From the NCBI GenBank assembly GCA_016286035.1, contig JAEERY010000069.1, forward strand, positions 47,433-111,432: a DNA stretch of 64,000 nt, in the 5' to 3' direction. Each line of letters begins with the position of its first letter. The stretch's first letter is position 1. This DNA is from Lachnospiraceae bacterium. GTDB lineage: Bacteria > Bacillota > Clostridia > Lachnospirales > Lachnospiraceae. Below are positions 28,224-36,245 of the stretch, piece by piece. The notes below the pieces were generated by a model. It was given only the letters and a program-made list of their open reading frames with translations, searched no databases and was not told the origin of the DNA. The position numbers and the translations under genes were made by a program.

Positions 28224-29281
28224 TCATACCAGTTATCCCATATGGCGGGATAATCATAATCCTTTGTTAGTTCGTATAACAGCTCTATCTCCTCATCAAG
28301 GTTCTGCTCGGTAACTCTGCACTCACCGCTCGCAAAGCACTGTGCCATATAGTTGCAGATCTCGGGACTGTAATGAGTATAGTCCGCATAGTTATTTAAA
28401 TCACATATGATATCTTTCCTGTTCTGGAAGAAGTATAATTCCACGTTTTCATACGCAAGAAGCCTTTTGCTCATATAGCGGTACTTTTCCATAACAATAT
28501 CAAGCTCGCCCCTGTTACACACATCGTTCCAGTACAGTATGCTGTACGGAGGATAAAAGATCGTAAATGTGGTCTCGGGATGCGCCTCTATATAAGGGAT
28601 GATATTTACACTCAGATTCTTTTCTATGGCTTCTATGAACTCATCCGCAGAGGCATTGCTCTTTTCTTTCGGTGCTTCCTCATAATACATGAGTACCAAT
28701 GCCTTCTGGTAATGCTCATCCTGCCACCAGAAGGGATATATCATGTTCCAGGCGGTGGAATCGCTCCTGTCAAACAATGGTTTAACACAGTAGTCGAGCA
28801 TTATATCCTTATTAAACACATATTTTACATCGTTAAAGATGTTTTTATCGTAAAGATAACCGGTGATAGGAAACTTGGTTTCATTGATATCTCCGGAATA
28901 ATTCATCTCATCGATCCCGAGAAAGACATTTTTTATACCGTCCTTTTTGGCATCGAAGATGATCTCCATTATATTGCTCTGATCCTTCGGATAGGCTCCG
29001 TTATATGGTAATTTAACTGTATTCAGTCCTATTTTTTCATTAAAAACATCCGTATTGAAATTAACGACCATGGATGATCCGAGTATCACGGCGTCATAAT
29101 CAAGATGTCTTGCAAGTCCGGGGTTCATGTCCACCTGATCGTCCACTATATAGGGAAATTTCTCAAGCGGTGCATGATAATGAAAGAACGGGTCTATATA
29201 TATGATCACACCGGCCCATATAATAAGGCCCGCTATGACTGTTATACACAATATCTTTAGCCAACCGCCTGCCGGTTTCAT
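28220..29281 (-). CDS. Membrane-anchored DltD/AlgJ-like SGNH protein, partner of MBOAT
   Basis: A single N-terminal membrane segment (residues 9-28) precedes an extracytoplasmic domain. DAVILGSSMVVNFNTD near residue 64 carries the nucleophile-type GSS block seen in the DltD, PatB and AlgJ partners of MBOAT acyltransferases. FLGIDEMNYSG and DYTHYSPEICNYMA are the later blocks, the last including an Asp-x-x-His-like arrangement. The start is 11 bases after the MBOAT stop. Such pairs move an acyl group through the membrane (MBOAT) and onto an extracellular polymer (SGNH partner). The target polymer is not known. Confidence 0.8.
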   Translation of the reverse strand: MKPAGGWLKILCITVIAGLIIWAGVIIYIDPFFHYHAPLEKFPYIVDDQVDMNPGLARHLDYDAVILGSSMVVNFNTDVFNEKIGLNTVKLPYNGAYPKDQSNIMEIIFDAKKDGIKNVFLGIDEMNYSGDINETKFPITGYLYDKNIFNDVKYVFNKDIMLDYCVKPLFDRSDSTAWNMIYPFWWQDEHYQKALVLMYYEEAPKEKSNASADEFIEAIEKNLSVNIIPYIEAHPETTFTIFYPPYSILYWNDVCNRGELDIVMEKYRYMSKRLLAYENVELYFFQNRKDIICDLNNYADYTHYSPEICNYMAQCFASGECRVTEQNLDEEIELLYELTKDYDYPAIWDNWYE

Positions 29282-29292
29282 AAAACAACTCC

Positions 29293-30762
29293 TTAGAAGT
29301 TAAAATACAGAAATGTTCCCACTCCCGAAAGCGATACAATACACCAAACAAACATAACTCCGCATATTATAGCATGAATCGGTGCAAACTTCATCTTTGC
29401 GCACATCTCATGCGTATTGGGCGCAAAAAAGACCATGATCGGACAGATCAGAGCATATCCCGCCATCACTATATATCTGCCAAATGAAAGGTTTGACAGA
29501 TGAAGCACCTTAAGAATATACCAGAATTCACCTTTATTGAAAAGCTGCGCCATATCATACGATACGGTCATATCTCCGATCATCACTCTCTTAAGCACAA
29601 GGATAGCCTGCGTGATATCGTTTGCCCTGAAGAACACCCATGCTATCGACACAAAGATGAATGTGAGCAGTATGCATACTATCCTCTTTGCATCAGTCTT
29701 TATTACTTCATTCTTTTCTTTTTTATTTGTCAGAGCTCTTGTGATGACATACAAAACACCGTGCATGCATCCCCACAGTATGAAGTTCCAGCCTGCCCCG
29801 TGCCATAATCCGCTAAGGAAAAAGACGATGAACAGGTTGATATACATCCTTATCTTCCCTTTTCTGTTGCCGCCCAAGGGTATGTAGATGTTTCTGGTAA
29901 AGAATCTGCTTAATGTTATATGCCATCTCTTCCAGAATTCTATTATATTTTCGGCCTTATAGGGGGAATTGAAGTTTATCGCTATATCAAAGCCAAACAG
30001 TCTTCCTATACCCACCGCCATATCGCAGTATCCGCTGAAATCAAAATAAAGCTGCAGCGTATAGAAAAGAATGACTATCAAAGCATCCGGTCTTGAAAGG
30101 ATATCAGTATTTTCATACCCGAAATCCACAGCTCTTCCCAGCACGTCCGCTATCAGGACCTTCTTAGCAAGTCCCGAAACAAAGATAAACACGCCGCCCG
30201 CAAACTTCTCGATATCAAATCTGCTCTCCTTTATCCTTGCAAACTGCGGCAGCATCTCTCCTGCTGTCACGATCGGACCGGCTATAAGCTGCGGAAAGAA
30301 CGTTATGAACAGCGCATAGTCCACGAACCTTACATTGTTAACCTGTCCGTCATAGGCATCATGCAGAAATGATATCTGCTGAAACGTAAAGAAACTGATG
30401 CCTAAAGGAAGCAGTATGTTCTTCATGGCTATATTGCTCTTAAAGATAGCGTTTATATTCTGTGCAAAGAAATCATAATATTTGAAATAGAATAAAACAG
30501 CAATATTGGCTGCCACTCCGACAGCCAATATTTGTTTTTTCTTCTGTGTCGCACATATGAATCTGTACAATGCGTAGTTCACTGTTACAGAGCCTATCAT
30601 TATAGCCAGATAATACAGATTAAAGTATCCGTAAAACCACAGTGAGAACGCTATCAGCCACGTCTTGGCCGCATCGGTGTTTCTGTCCTTTAACAGATAG
30701 AATCCAAGAACACAAAGCGGCAAAAACGTAAATATGAAGATATACGAATTAAACAGCATCAC
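29293..30762 (-). CDS. MBOAT family O-acyltransferase (AlgI/DltB-like)
   Basis: Polytopic membrane enzyme that passes acyl groups across the membrane. It begins LFNSYIFIFTFLPL, the usual AlgI N-terminus. DYALFITFFPQLIAGPIV is the classic MBOAT stretch near residue 150, followed by FDFSGYCDMAVGIGRLFG and FNSPYKAENIIEFWKRWHI. The catalytic histidine is in FLSGLWHGAGWNFILWG near residue 315. The 489-residue length is typical. Followed directly by its SGNH partner, it probably O-acetylates an exported polysaccharide or wall polymer. Confidence 0.93.
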   Translation of the reverse strand: MMLFNSYIFIFTFLPLCVLGFYLLKDRNTDAAKTWLIAFSLWFYGYFNLYYLAIMIGSVTVNYALYRFICATQKKKQILAVGVAANIAVLFYFKYYDFFAQNINAIFKSNIAMKNILLPLGISFFTFQQISFLHDAYDGQVNNVRFVDYALFITFFPQLIAGPIVTAGEMLPQFARIKESRFDIEKFAGGVFIFVSGLAKKVLIADVLGRAVDFGYENTDILSRPDALIVILFYTLQLYFDFSGYCDMAVGIGRLFGFDIAINFNSPYKAENIIEFWKRWHITLSRFFTRNIYIPLGGNRKGKIRMYINLFIVFFLSGLWHGAGWNFILWGCMHGVLYVITRALTNKKEKNEVIKTDAKRIVCILLTFIFVSIAWVFFRANDITQAILVLKRVMIGDMTVSYDMAQLFNKGEFWYILKVLHLSNLSFGRYIVMAGYALICPIMVFFAPNTHEMCAKMKFAPIHAIICGVMFVWCIVSLSGVGTFLYFNF

Positions 30763-30786
30763 TCTTCTCCGTCACAAATCATCCGA

Positions 30787-33700
30787 TCAATACTCATCGT
30801 CGTCGTATTCGTTTCTCCTGTATATGACAACTCCTATAACGGATGCAAGGATTATAAGAACAACGGCTATTATAACGATATATACCTGTATTGGCAATAC
30901 GCCGTCTTTTCCGGTTTCTGCCGCAGCCATGATGCCGTCATCTTTAACTTCATCATTATCGTATACGGCTGTTCTGTCAGCTGCTGCATCTGAACCTGCA
31001 GGTTCAAGTGATGTATCCGAATAAACTATTACATACTCGGATGCATGCTTAAGCTTAAATACTGCTTCACCGTCCTGTGATACAACGGTCTCATCCATGT
31101 ATGTGAGGCTTGAGTTCTCAGGATTGTACCAGAACAGGTTAGCGATCTTTCCTATGTACTGTTCTCCAGTAGGAACATGCAGTGATACAGGGATGTCAAA
31201 TCTTCCGTCGTATTTGATCTCTATAGCGATATAATCATTCTTGCCCGCTACATCCTTTATTGTGTTCTCATCGATCGTTTCGTCGTTTAGATCGACCTTA
31301 AGATCTATGTTCACATCATCCAGGTTTGCATCAGTAAGATCGATATCCCATACAACATCGTTTGCCATGGTGATACGAAGCTTCTTATTATCCTCAGAGA
31401 TATACTCTGTGATCTTTTCCTTATCAAGGACTGTCGAAGACATCATAACGATCTCTATCGGCTTTGTTCCCTGTTCAAATTCATCTATCTTTTCAATAAC
31501 AGGAACTACCGGTGTAGGATCCGATCCCTTGACGGTCTTATCCGTACTCTTATCTTTAACAGGTGAAGGTTCAGCCGTAGGTGTCGGTACACTCGTAGGT
31601 GTTGCCTTTGCCTCGCTTGCAGGTGCACTTGTAGGCGTTGCCTTTGCCTCTCCTGTAGGCGCGCTCGTAGGTGTTGCCTTTACTTCACTTGTAGGTGCAC
31701 TTGTAGGTGTAGGCTTGCTTGTAGGCGTAGGTACGCTTGTCGGTGTCGGTATACTCGTAGGTGTAGGCTTACTTGTAGGCGTAGGTACGCTTGTCGGTGT
31801 CGGTACACTCGTAGGTGTAGGCTTACTTGTAGGTGTAGGCACACTTGTAGGCGTAGGTACACTCGTAGGTGTAGGCACACTTGTCGGTGTCGGTACACTT
31901 GTCGGTGTAGGCACACTCGTAGGTGTAGGCACACTCGTAGGTGTCGGTACGCTTGTCGGTGTCGGTACACTCGTAGGTGTAGGTACACTCGTAGGTGTAG
32001 GCACACTTGTAGGCGTAGGTACACTCGTAGGCGTAGGTACACTCGTAGGTGTCGGCATGCTCGTAGGTGCCGGCATGCTCGTAGGTGTTGCCTTTACGGA
32101 AGGTGTGACAGTGCTGAATCCGCATCTTTCACAGACACCGTCTTTCATCTTATGTCCGAGCTTTAAAGCGGGCTCGCTGTATGATTCACCACATCCGCAC
32201 TTATAGATATTTAATCCGTCCTCGGTGCATGTCGCAGTACATTCTGAGAGCGTGAATTCATGCACATGAACAGGTATCACCTTAAGCTCGTATTTGCATC
32301 GTGAGCATATGTTAGACTCGGAGAAATCATGACCCAGAGCCTTGATAGGTTCTGTATATGAATCACCGCAGCTGCATGTGTAGGTGATCTCACCGTCGTT
32401 TAAGCAGTCAGCCTCTTTTGTTACCTTGGAGGTGTAGGAATGCTCATGGCTTGCCTTTACCTTCGGGATCTCCTCTGTATATGAATCACCGCAGTTCTCA
32501 CAGGTATATGTTCTTATGCCTGCTTCTTTAACGGTAGCTTCTTTTGTTACGACTGACACATAATTATGACCGGTCGCCGTTTCTTTCAATACTTCCTTCT
32601 TGCCGCAGATCTTACATGTTCTCGTAAGTTCTCCGTCATTTTCACAGTCCGCATGACTTCCTTCCCATTCCGTGAACTCATGACTGTTACATACAACCTT
32701 TACATCGATATTAAGTTCAAGAGGCTCAAAACATGCCGGATCCGGGCAGTAATATGCCTTCATCTTAACCGTTCCCGTCTTGTTGGGTACGGTCGCAAGA
32801 GGATCTGACCATGCAAAACCTGTGGGCAGTACAACCGCAGACAGCTCACTTCCTGCATCGATCGTAAGTGAGGAAGGAACGGTTATGCTGTTTATATCAG
32901 TTTTTGCCTTGTCGACAGTCACAGGCACGGTGATCGTTATCTCATTGTATCTGCTGTTATCGGGACTGTATATGACACTGTAGCCCTCATTTCCTACCAG
33001 AGGCACTATGGTGTCATCCGCCCACTTAAAGTTCTCGGGAAGTTCTATATCTTTAAGTGTCTGAGTCTCGCTGTATGTCACATGTATATCAGGAACGGGT
33101 ATCTTTGAGACCGCTATATCAGCCTTGATGACATTTACCCTGCATGTCGCGGTATTGGTCGTGTTTTCCGTCCTCTTTGCGGATATGGTGACGCTTCCGG
33201 GCTTAAGGCCGGTTATTACACCGTTCTCATCAACAGTTGCGACCTTGTTGTCCGAGCTTGTATAGGTTATCTGAGCATCACTGTTCTGTCCGCCGTTGAT
33301 AAGAGAGATAAGTACCGCATTCTGATCAACCGGAAGATTGTTTACCTCATCAACATTTAAGCTTAAAACATCCGTAGCATTGGGTTTGATGCATCTGCCC
33401 TTTGGCATCTTGTTATAAACGGGTATCTTGAACACAAACGGGTTCTCGATAAGAGACGCAGCCTTATATGCCCCATAAGTGGATTTTCCCTCGCTCATAG
33501 GCGCCTGAATGTTCTGCATATACTGATGCGTATATAAAGTTCCGTCACTGCCGTCAACGTCAAATTTCTGAAGATAAGCCGTATCCTGTCCTCTGAGGAC
33601 ATAGTTTTTGGCTACGATGTAAGCTCCTCCGCTTAAAGATTTGGTCCTTGTGTTCCATCCCTTGTCCTGTGCGAAAGAGAGGCCCCTCTGGTATGTGGCT

Positions 33701-34731
33701 GCCACCGTGGCTCCGTTGGCATTTATATTGAAATAATTGTAATAGCCTACATATCCCGGATATGTTCCCGAGATGAGTTCTGACTTTCCACGGCCCTGTT
33801 CCTGCTTTACGCGTGATGCAAGAGCGATGGGACTCATATTTAAGGATGATCCTATATCAACAAAGGTCTGGGCATAGCTCTTGTTTGAATCCTCAACGTT
33901 TCCTGCCATGAATGTGCCGTTTAGAACCTTCTGAACGGCTTCCACGCTGTGGGCAGTCTCATTGTATGTCTCCTGCTCAAACATGAATACATATTCTTCG
34001 GTAAGGAAGTTTCTCGGATCCATGCAGTAAGCTATCATACCCTCGGAAGCGATATACCAGCCTACGGTTCCCGCTGACGGGCCGCGCTTGAATGACGAAT
34101 CCGCACTTGCGCTTATAAGGCTTCGCTCGCCCAAAGACTCCTGATATACTGCGGTATTCCAGTCTATGTTTATGTTCTGTCTTACGAATTTCCATGTCGG
34201 ATGGGCTTTTTTAAGAGCATACAGAGCATCCCTGTAGCTTTCGGGGAACTGCTCGATATCCGCATAATCGATACTCTTTCTTAGCTCTTCCCTGCCGACA
34301 GTTGTTATATAGCTGTCTTCCCAGGCTAAAAATCTCTCATCGGAACTTGCCAAGAATTCCCTCTCGATATATCCGGTTAATGTTCCGCCCGCATAGTTAT
34401 AATCAACCTTGTACCAGACATTTCTTCCTTCGTCTATACCGACAGAGGTAATGGAAACGCTCTGACCGGACGCTATGGCTGCCACATCCTCGCTGTACGG
34501 ATCGGGCGCACTTTTTATTACATAAGAATCCTTAAGATATACAGCTGCCGCTATATTACGCTCTTTTGCAAGTTTTTCCAGTGCCGATCTTGCAGCGTCA
34601 GGATCACTTATGACATAATTTGAATCCTTGACCGCAGCCCAGGCAAATGCCGGTATGTTCATGACAAGCACGAAGGCAAGCATGAATGCCGTTATTCTTT
34701 TTAGTGTTTTCTTCATCATTGTTCTACGCAC
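30787..34731 (-). CDS. Secreted multi-domain glucosaminidase with Pro/Thr/Ser repeat and C-terminal membrane anchor
   Basis: Signal peptide (residues 1-33, ending AFAWAA), an SH3-like domain near 60-125, and an endo-beta-N-acetylglucosaminidase domain near 160-400 (SPIALASRVKQEQGRGKSEL and GYVGYYNYFNI). A BIG2-type Ig domain follows near 455-530, then two short Ig-like units. Four Cys-x-x-Cys modules (RTCKICGKKE, YTCENCGDSYTE) come next, then a long PTPTSV repeat, a beta domain, and a final membrane helix (VYIVIIAVVLIILASVIG) with an acidic tail. The start is GTG at 34731 with AAGGGG about 8 bases upstream. It is a wall-remodelling enzyme held in the membrane, with the repeat as a wall-spanning stalk (inference). 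Confidence 0.88.
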   Translation of the reverse strand: MRRTMMKKTLKRITAFMLAFVLVMNIPAFAWAAVKDSNYVISDPDAARSALEKLAKERNIAAAVYLKDSYVIKSAPDPYSEDVAAIASGQSVSITSVGIDEGRNVWYKVDYNYAGGTLTGYIEREFLASSDERFLAWEDSYITTVGREELRKSIDYADIEQFPESYRDALYALKKAHPTWKFVRQNINIDWNTAVYQESLGERSLISASADSSFKRGPSAGTVGWYIASEGMIAYCMDPRNFLTEEYVFMFEQETYNETAHSVEAVQKVLNGTFMAGNVEDSNKSYAQTFVDIGSSLNMSPIALASRVKQEQGRGKSELISGTYPGYVGYYNYFNINANGATVAATYQRGLSFAQDKGWNTRTKSLSGGAYIVAKNYVLRGQDTAYLQKFDVDGSDGTLYTHQYMQNIQAPMSEGKSTYGAYKAASLIENPFVFKIPVYNKMPKGRCIKPNATDVLSLNVDEVNNLPVDQNAVLISLINGGQNSDAQITYTSSDNKVATVDENGVITGLKPGSVTISAKRTENTTNTATCRVNVIKADIAVSKIPVPDIHVTYSETQTLKDIELPENFKWADDTIVPLVGNEGYSVIYSPDNSRYNEITITVPVTVDKAKTDINSITVPSSLTIDAGSELSAVVLPTGFAWSDPLATVPNKTGTVKMKAYYCPDPACFEPLELNIDVKVVCNSHEFTEWEGSHADCENDGELTRTCKICGKKEVLKETATGHNYVSVVTKEATVKEAGIRTYTCENCGDSYTEEIPKVKASHEHSYTSKVTKEADCLNDGEITYTCSCGDSYTEPIKALGHDFSESNICSRCKYELKVIPVHVHEFTLSECTATCTEDGLNIYKCGCGESYSEPALKLGHKMKDGVCERCGFSTVTPSVKATPTSMPAPTSMPTPTSVPTPTSVPTPTSVPTPTSVPTPTSVPTPTSVPTPTSVPTPTSVPTPTSVPTPTSVPTPTSVPTPTSVPTPTSKPTPTSVPTPTSVPTPTSKPTPTSIPTPTSVPTPTSKPTPTSAPTSEVKATPTSAPTGEAKATPTSAPASEAKATPTSVPTPTAEPSPVKDKSTDKTVKGSDPTPVVPVIEKIDEFEQGTKPIEIVMMSSTVLDKEKITEYISEDNKKLRITMANDVVWDIDLTDANLDDVNIDLKVDLNDETIDENTIKDVAGKNDYIAIEIKYDGRFDIPVSLHVPTGEQYIGKIANLFWYNPENSSLTYMDETVVSQDGEAVFKLKHASEYVIVYSDTSLEPAGSDAAADRTAVYDNDEVKDDGIMAAAETGKDGVLPIQVYIVIIAVVLIILASVIGVVIYRRNEYDDDEY
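31560..32093 (-). repeat. 18-bp tandem repeat encoding PTPTSV hexapeptides
   Basis: About 25 near-identical 18-base units encode PTPTSV, with Lys, Ile, Ala and Met variants, within the glucosaminidase gene. Units differ mostly at third positions, so the amino-acid repeat is conserved while the DNA drifts. Copy number is likely to vary between strains by slippage or recombination. The antisense frame is open for the same reason. Confidence 0.92.
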
Positions 34732-34772
34732 TTTTTTATCCCCTTGTTACCCCTTATATATGTATCCCTTTA

Positions 34773-35768
34773 TTATCTCCCGTAATACTCCCAGAACCAG
34801 TCCGCAAATCTCTTAAGACCAGTCTCTATGGGTGTTGACGGCTTGAAATCAAAATCTCTCATCAGTTCACTGACATCGGCGTATGTTCTGAGCACATCAC
34901 CCGGCTGCATCGGCAAGAATTCCTTTACTGCCTCTATCCCCAGCTTGTCTTCCAGGCATGCCACAAAGTCCATCAGCTTCTCAGGCTTGTTGTTTCCGAT
35001 GTTGTACACCTTGTAAGCTGCCCCCAGATCATCTTCTTTCGGCGGATTGCACAGTATGTTGAACACGCCTGTCACTATATCGTCTATATATGTAAAATCC
35101 CTCTCCATGTTCCCGTGATTGTAAATCTGTATGGGCTGTCCCGCACGCATCTTTAATGCGAACTTGTATGCAGCCATATCGGGTCTTCCCATAGGTCCGT
35201 AGACCGTAAAGAAGCGCAGTCCGGTCGTCTTCATGCCGTAAAGCTTGCTGTAGCTGTATGCCATGAGCTCGTTTGACTTCTTGGTGGCAGCATACAGGCT
35301 TACCGGTCTGTCCACCTTGTCATCCGTACTGAAAGGGATCTTGTCGTTTCCTCCGTATACGGAACTTGATGATGCGTACACCAGATGCTTTACAGGATAG
35401 TGTCTGCAAGCCTCAAGTATATTTGCAAAGCCCACAAGGTTTGAGTTTATATATGCGTCGGGATTCTCTATACTGTATCTTACTCCCGCCTGCGCAGCCA
35501 AGTTTATTACAACATCGGGCTTATACTTTTCAAATATGCCCATGAGTGTCTCTTTATCCGAGATGTCGGCTTTTATAAATGTGAAAAGCTCGTTTCCCCT
35601 TATCTGATCCAGTCTGTATTCTTTCAGACTGACATCATAGTAGTCGTTCATATTGTCAATACCTATAACGGTCGCATTTGCATCAAGCAGTCTCTTTGAA
35701 AGATGATAGCCGATAAAGCCTGCAGCTCCCGTTACCAGATATCTGTATTCACTGTTAAATTCTTTCAT
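34773..35768 (-). CDS. UDP-glucuronate 4-epimerase-like NAD-dependent epimerase
   Basis: Extended short-chain dehydrogenase that would convert UDP-glucuronate to UDP-galacturonate for glycan synthesis. The NAD loop is VTGAAGFIGYHLSKRL, followed by IGIDNMNDYYDVSLKE, a stretch typical of the CapI/LspL glucuronate 4-epimerase group. The catalytic SSS and Y-x-x-x-K are in YASSSSVYGG and YAATKKSNELM, and TTGLRFFTVYGPMGRPDMA follows. The 331-residue length is normal. AAAGGGGA precedes the ATG. It is the first gene of the envelope block that runs to 23734. Confidence 0.87.
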   Translation of the reverse strand: MKEFNSEYRYLVTGAAGFIGYHLSKRLLDANATVIGIDNMNDYYDVSLKEYRLDQIRGNELFTFIKADISDKETLMGIFEKYKPDVVINLAAQAGVRYSIENPDAYINSNLVGFANILEACRHYPVKHLVYASSSSVYGGNDKIPFSTDDKVDRPVSLYAATKKSNELMAYSYSKLYGMKTTGLRFFTVYGPMGRPDMAAYKFALKMRAGQPIQIYNHGNMERDFTYIDDIVTGVFNILCNPPKEDDLGAAYKVYNIGNNKPEKLMDFVACLEDKLGIEAVKEFLPMQPGDVLRTYADVSELMRDFDFKPSTPIETGLKRFADWFWEYYGR

Positions 35769-35825
35769 GATTCCCCTTTATATATAACGATTTACATAAT
35801 GTACCACATTCAATATAGCACTTTT

Positions 35826-35854
35826 GTTTACATAAATCTACTATTTTTGTAAAC
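35826..35854. promoter_or_regulatory. Inverted repeat upstream of the epimerase gene
   Basis: GTTTACA and TGTAAAC half-sites are separated by 15 bases, about 60 bases upstream of the epimerase start. The spacing suits a dimeric regulator contacting adjacent faces. A minus-strand TTTACA lies within it, but I find no good -10 box, so the promoter of this block is uncertain. Confidence 0.4.
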
Positions 35855-35873
35855 TTAAAGGAATCTTAATAAT

Positions 35874-35904
35874 TTAAAAAACCTGCACATCGCTGCGCAG
35901 GTTT
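35874..35904 (-). terminator. Terminator of the zinc-efflux operon
   Basis: AACCTGC and GCAGGTT stems around a 10-base loop are followed on the minus strand by TTTTTTAAATTATT. It lies 24 bases after the ArsR gene stop. Confidence 0.9.
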
Positions 35905-35927
35905 CCTGTCATATATTATAAACTCCC

Positions 35928-36233
35928 TTATTCCTCTATGTGTTCCATTCCGATCTGAATGATCGATCTTACATGATCATCGGCTATGGAATAGATTATC
36001 GACTTGCCTTCTCTTCTGGTCTTTACCAGCTTGCTCTGCTTTAAGATCTTTAGCTGATGCGAGATGGCCGACTGTGTCATATCAAGGGCTGCGGCAAGAT
36101 CTGCCACGCATACTTCAGATTCACACAGTACAAACAGCATCTTAATCCTTGTCGAATCTCCGAATATCTTAAACAGCTCGGCAAGATCATATAATTCGTT
36201 TTCGTATTTTTCACAATTTTTATTCATACACAC
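35928..36233 (-). CDS. ArsR/SmtB family zinc-sensing repressor
   Basis: Winged-helix repressor released from DNA by metal. LFKIFGDSTRIKMLFVL begins the core, VCVADLAAALDMTQSAISHQ is the recognition-helix region, and RREGKSIIYSIADDHV is the wing and start of the last helix. That helix carries Asp-x-His, ten residues, His-x-x-Glu (ADDHVRSIIQIGMEHIEE), the canonical alpha-5 zinc/cobalt site of SmtB, CzrA and ZiaR. Cysteines near the N-terminus (MCMNKNC) and in VCVADL might form a second site. It is the last gene of the operon it probably controls through the operator at 38437-38458. Confidence 0.93.
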   Translation of the reverse strand: MCMNKNCEKYENELYDLAELFKIFGDSTRIKMLFVLCESEVCVADLAAALDMTQSAISHQLKILKQSKLVKTRREGKSIIYSIADDHVRSIIQIGMEHIEE

Positions 36234-36245
36234 ACCTTTTTATAA

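Noticed and set aside
31600..32100. Possible CRISPR array in the regularly repeated region
   Set aside because: The 18-base units are directly adjacent with no spacers and stay in frame within a gene.
31241..32206. Long plus-strand open frame rich in LVGVGT repeats
   Set aside because: It is the antisense of the PTPTSV-encoding repeat; the repeat composition keeps several frames open. No ribosome-binding site and no plausible protein.
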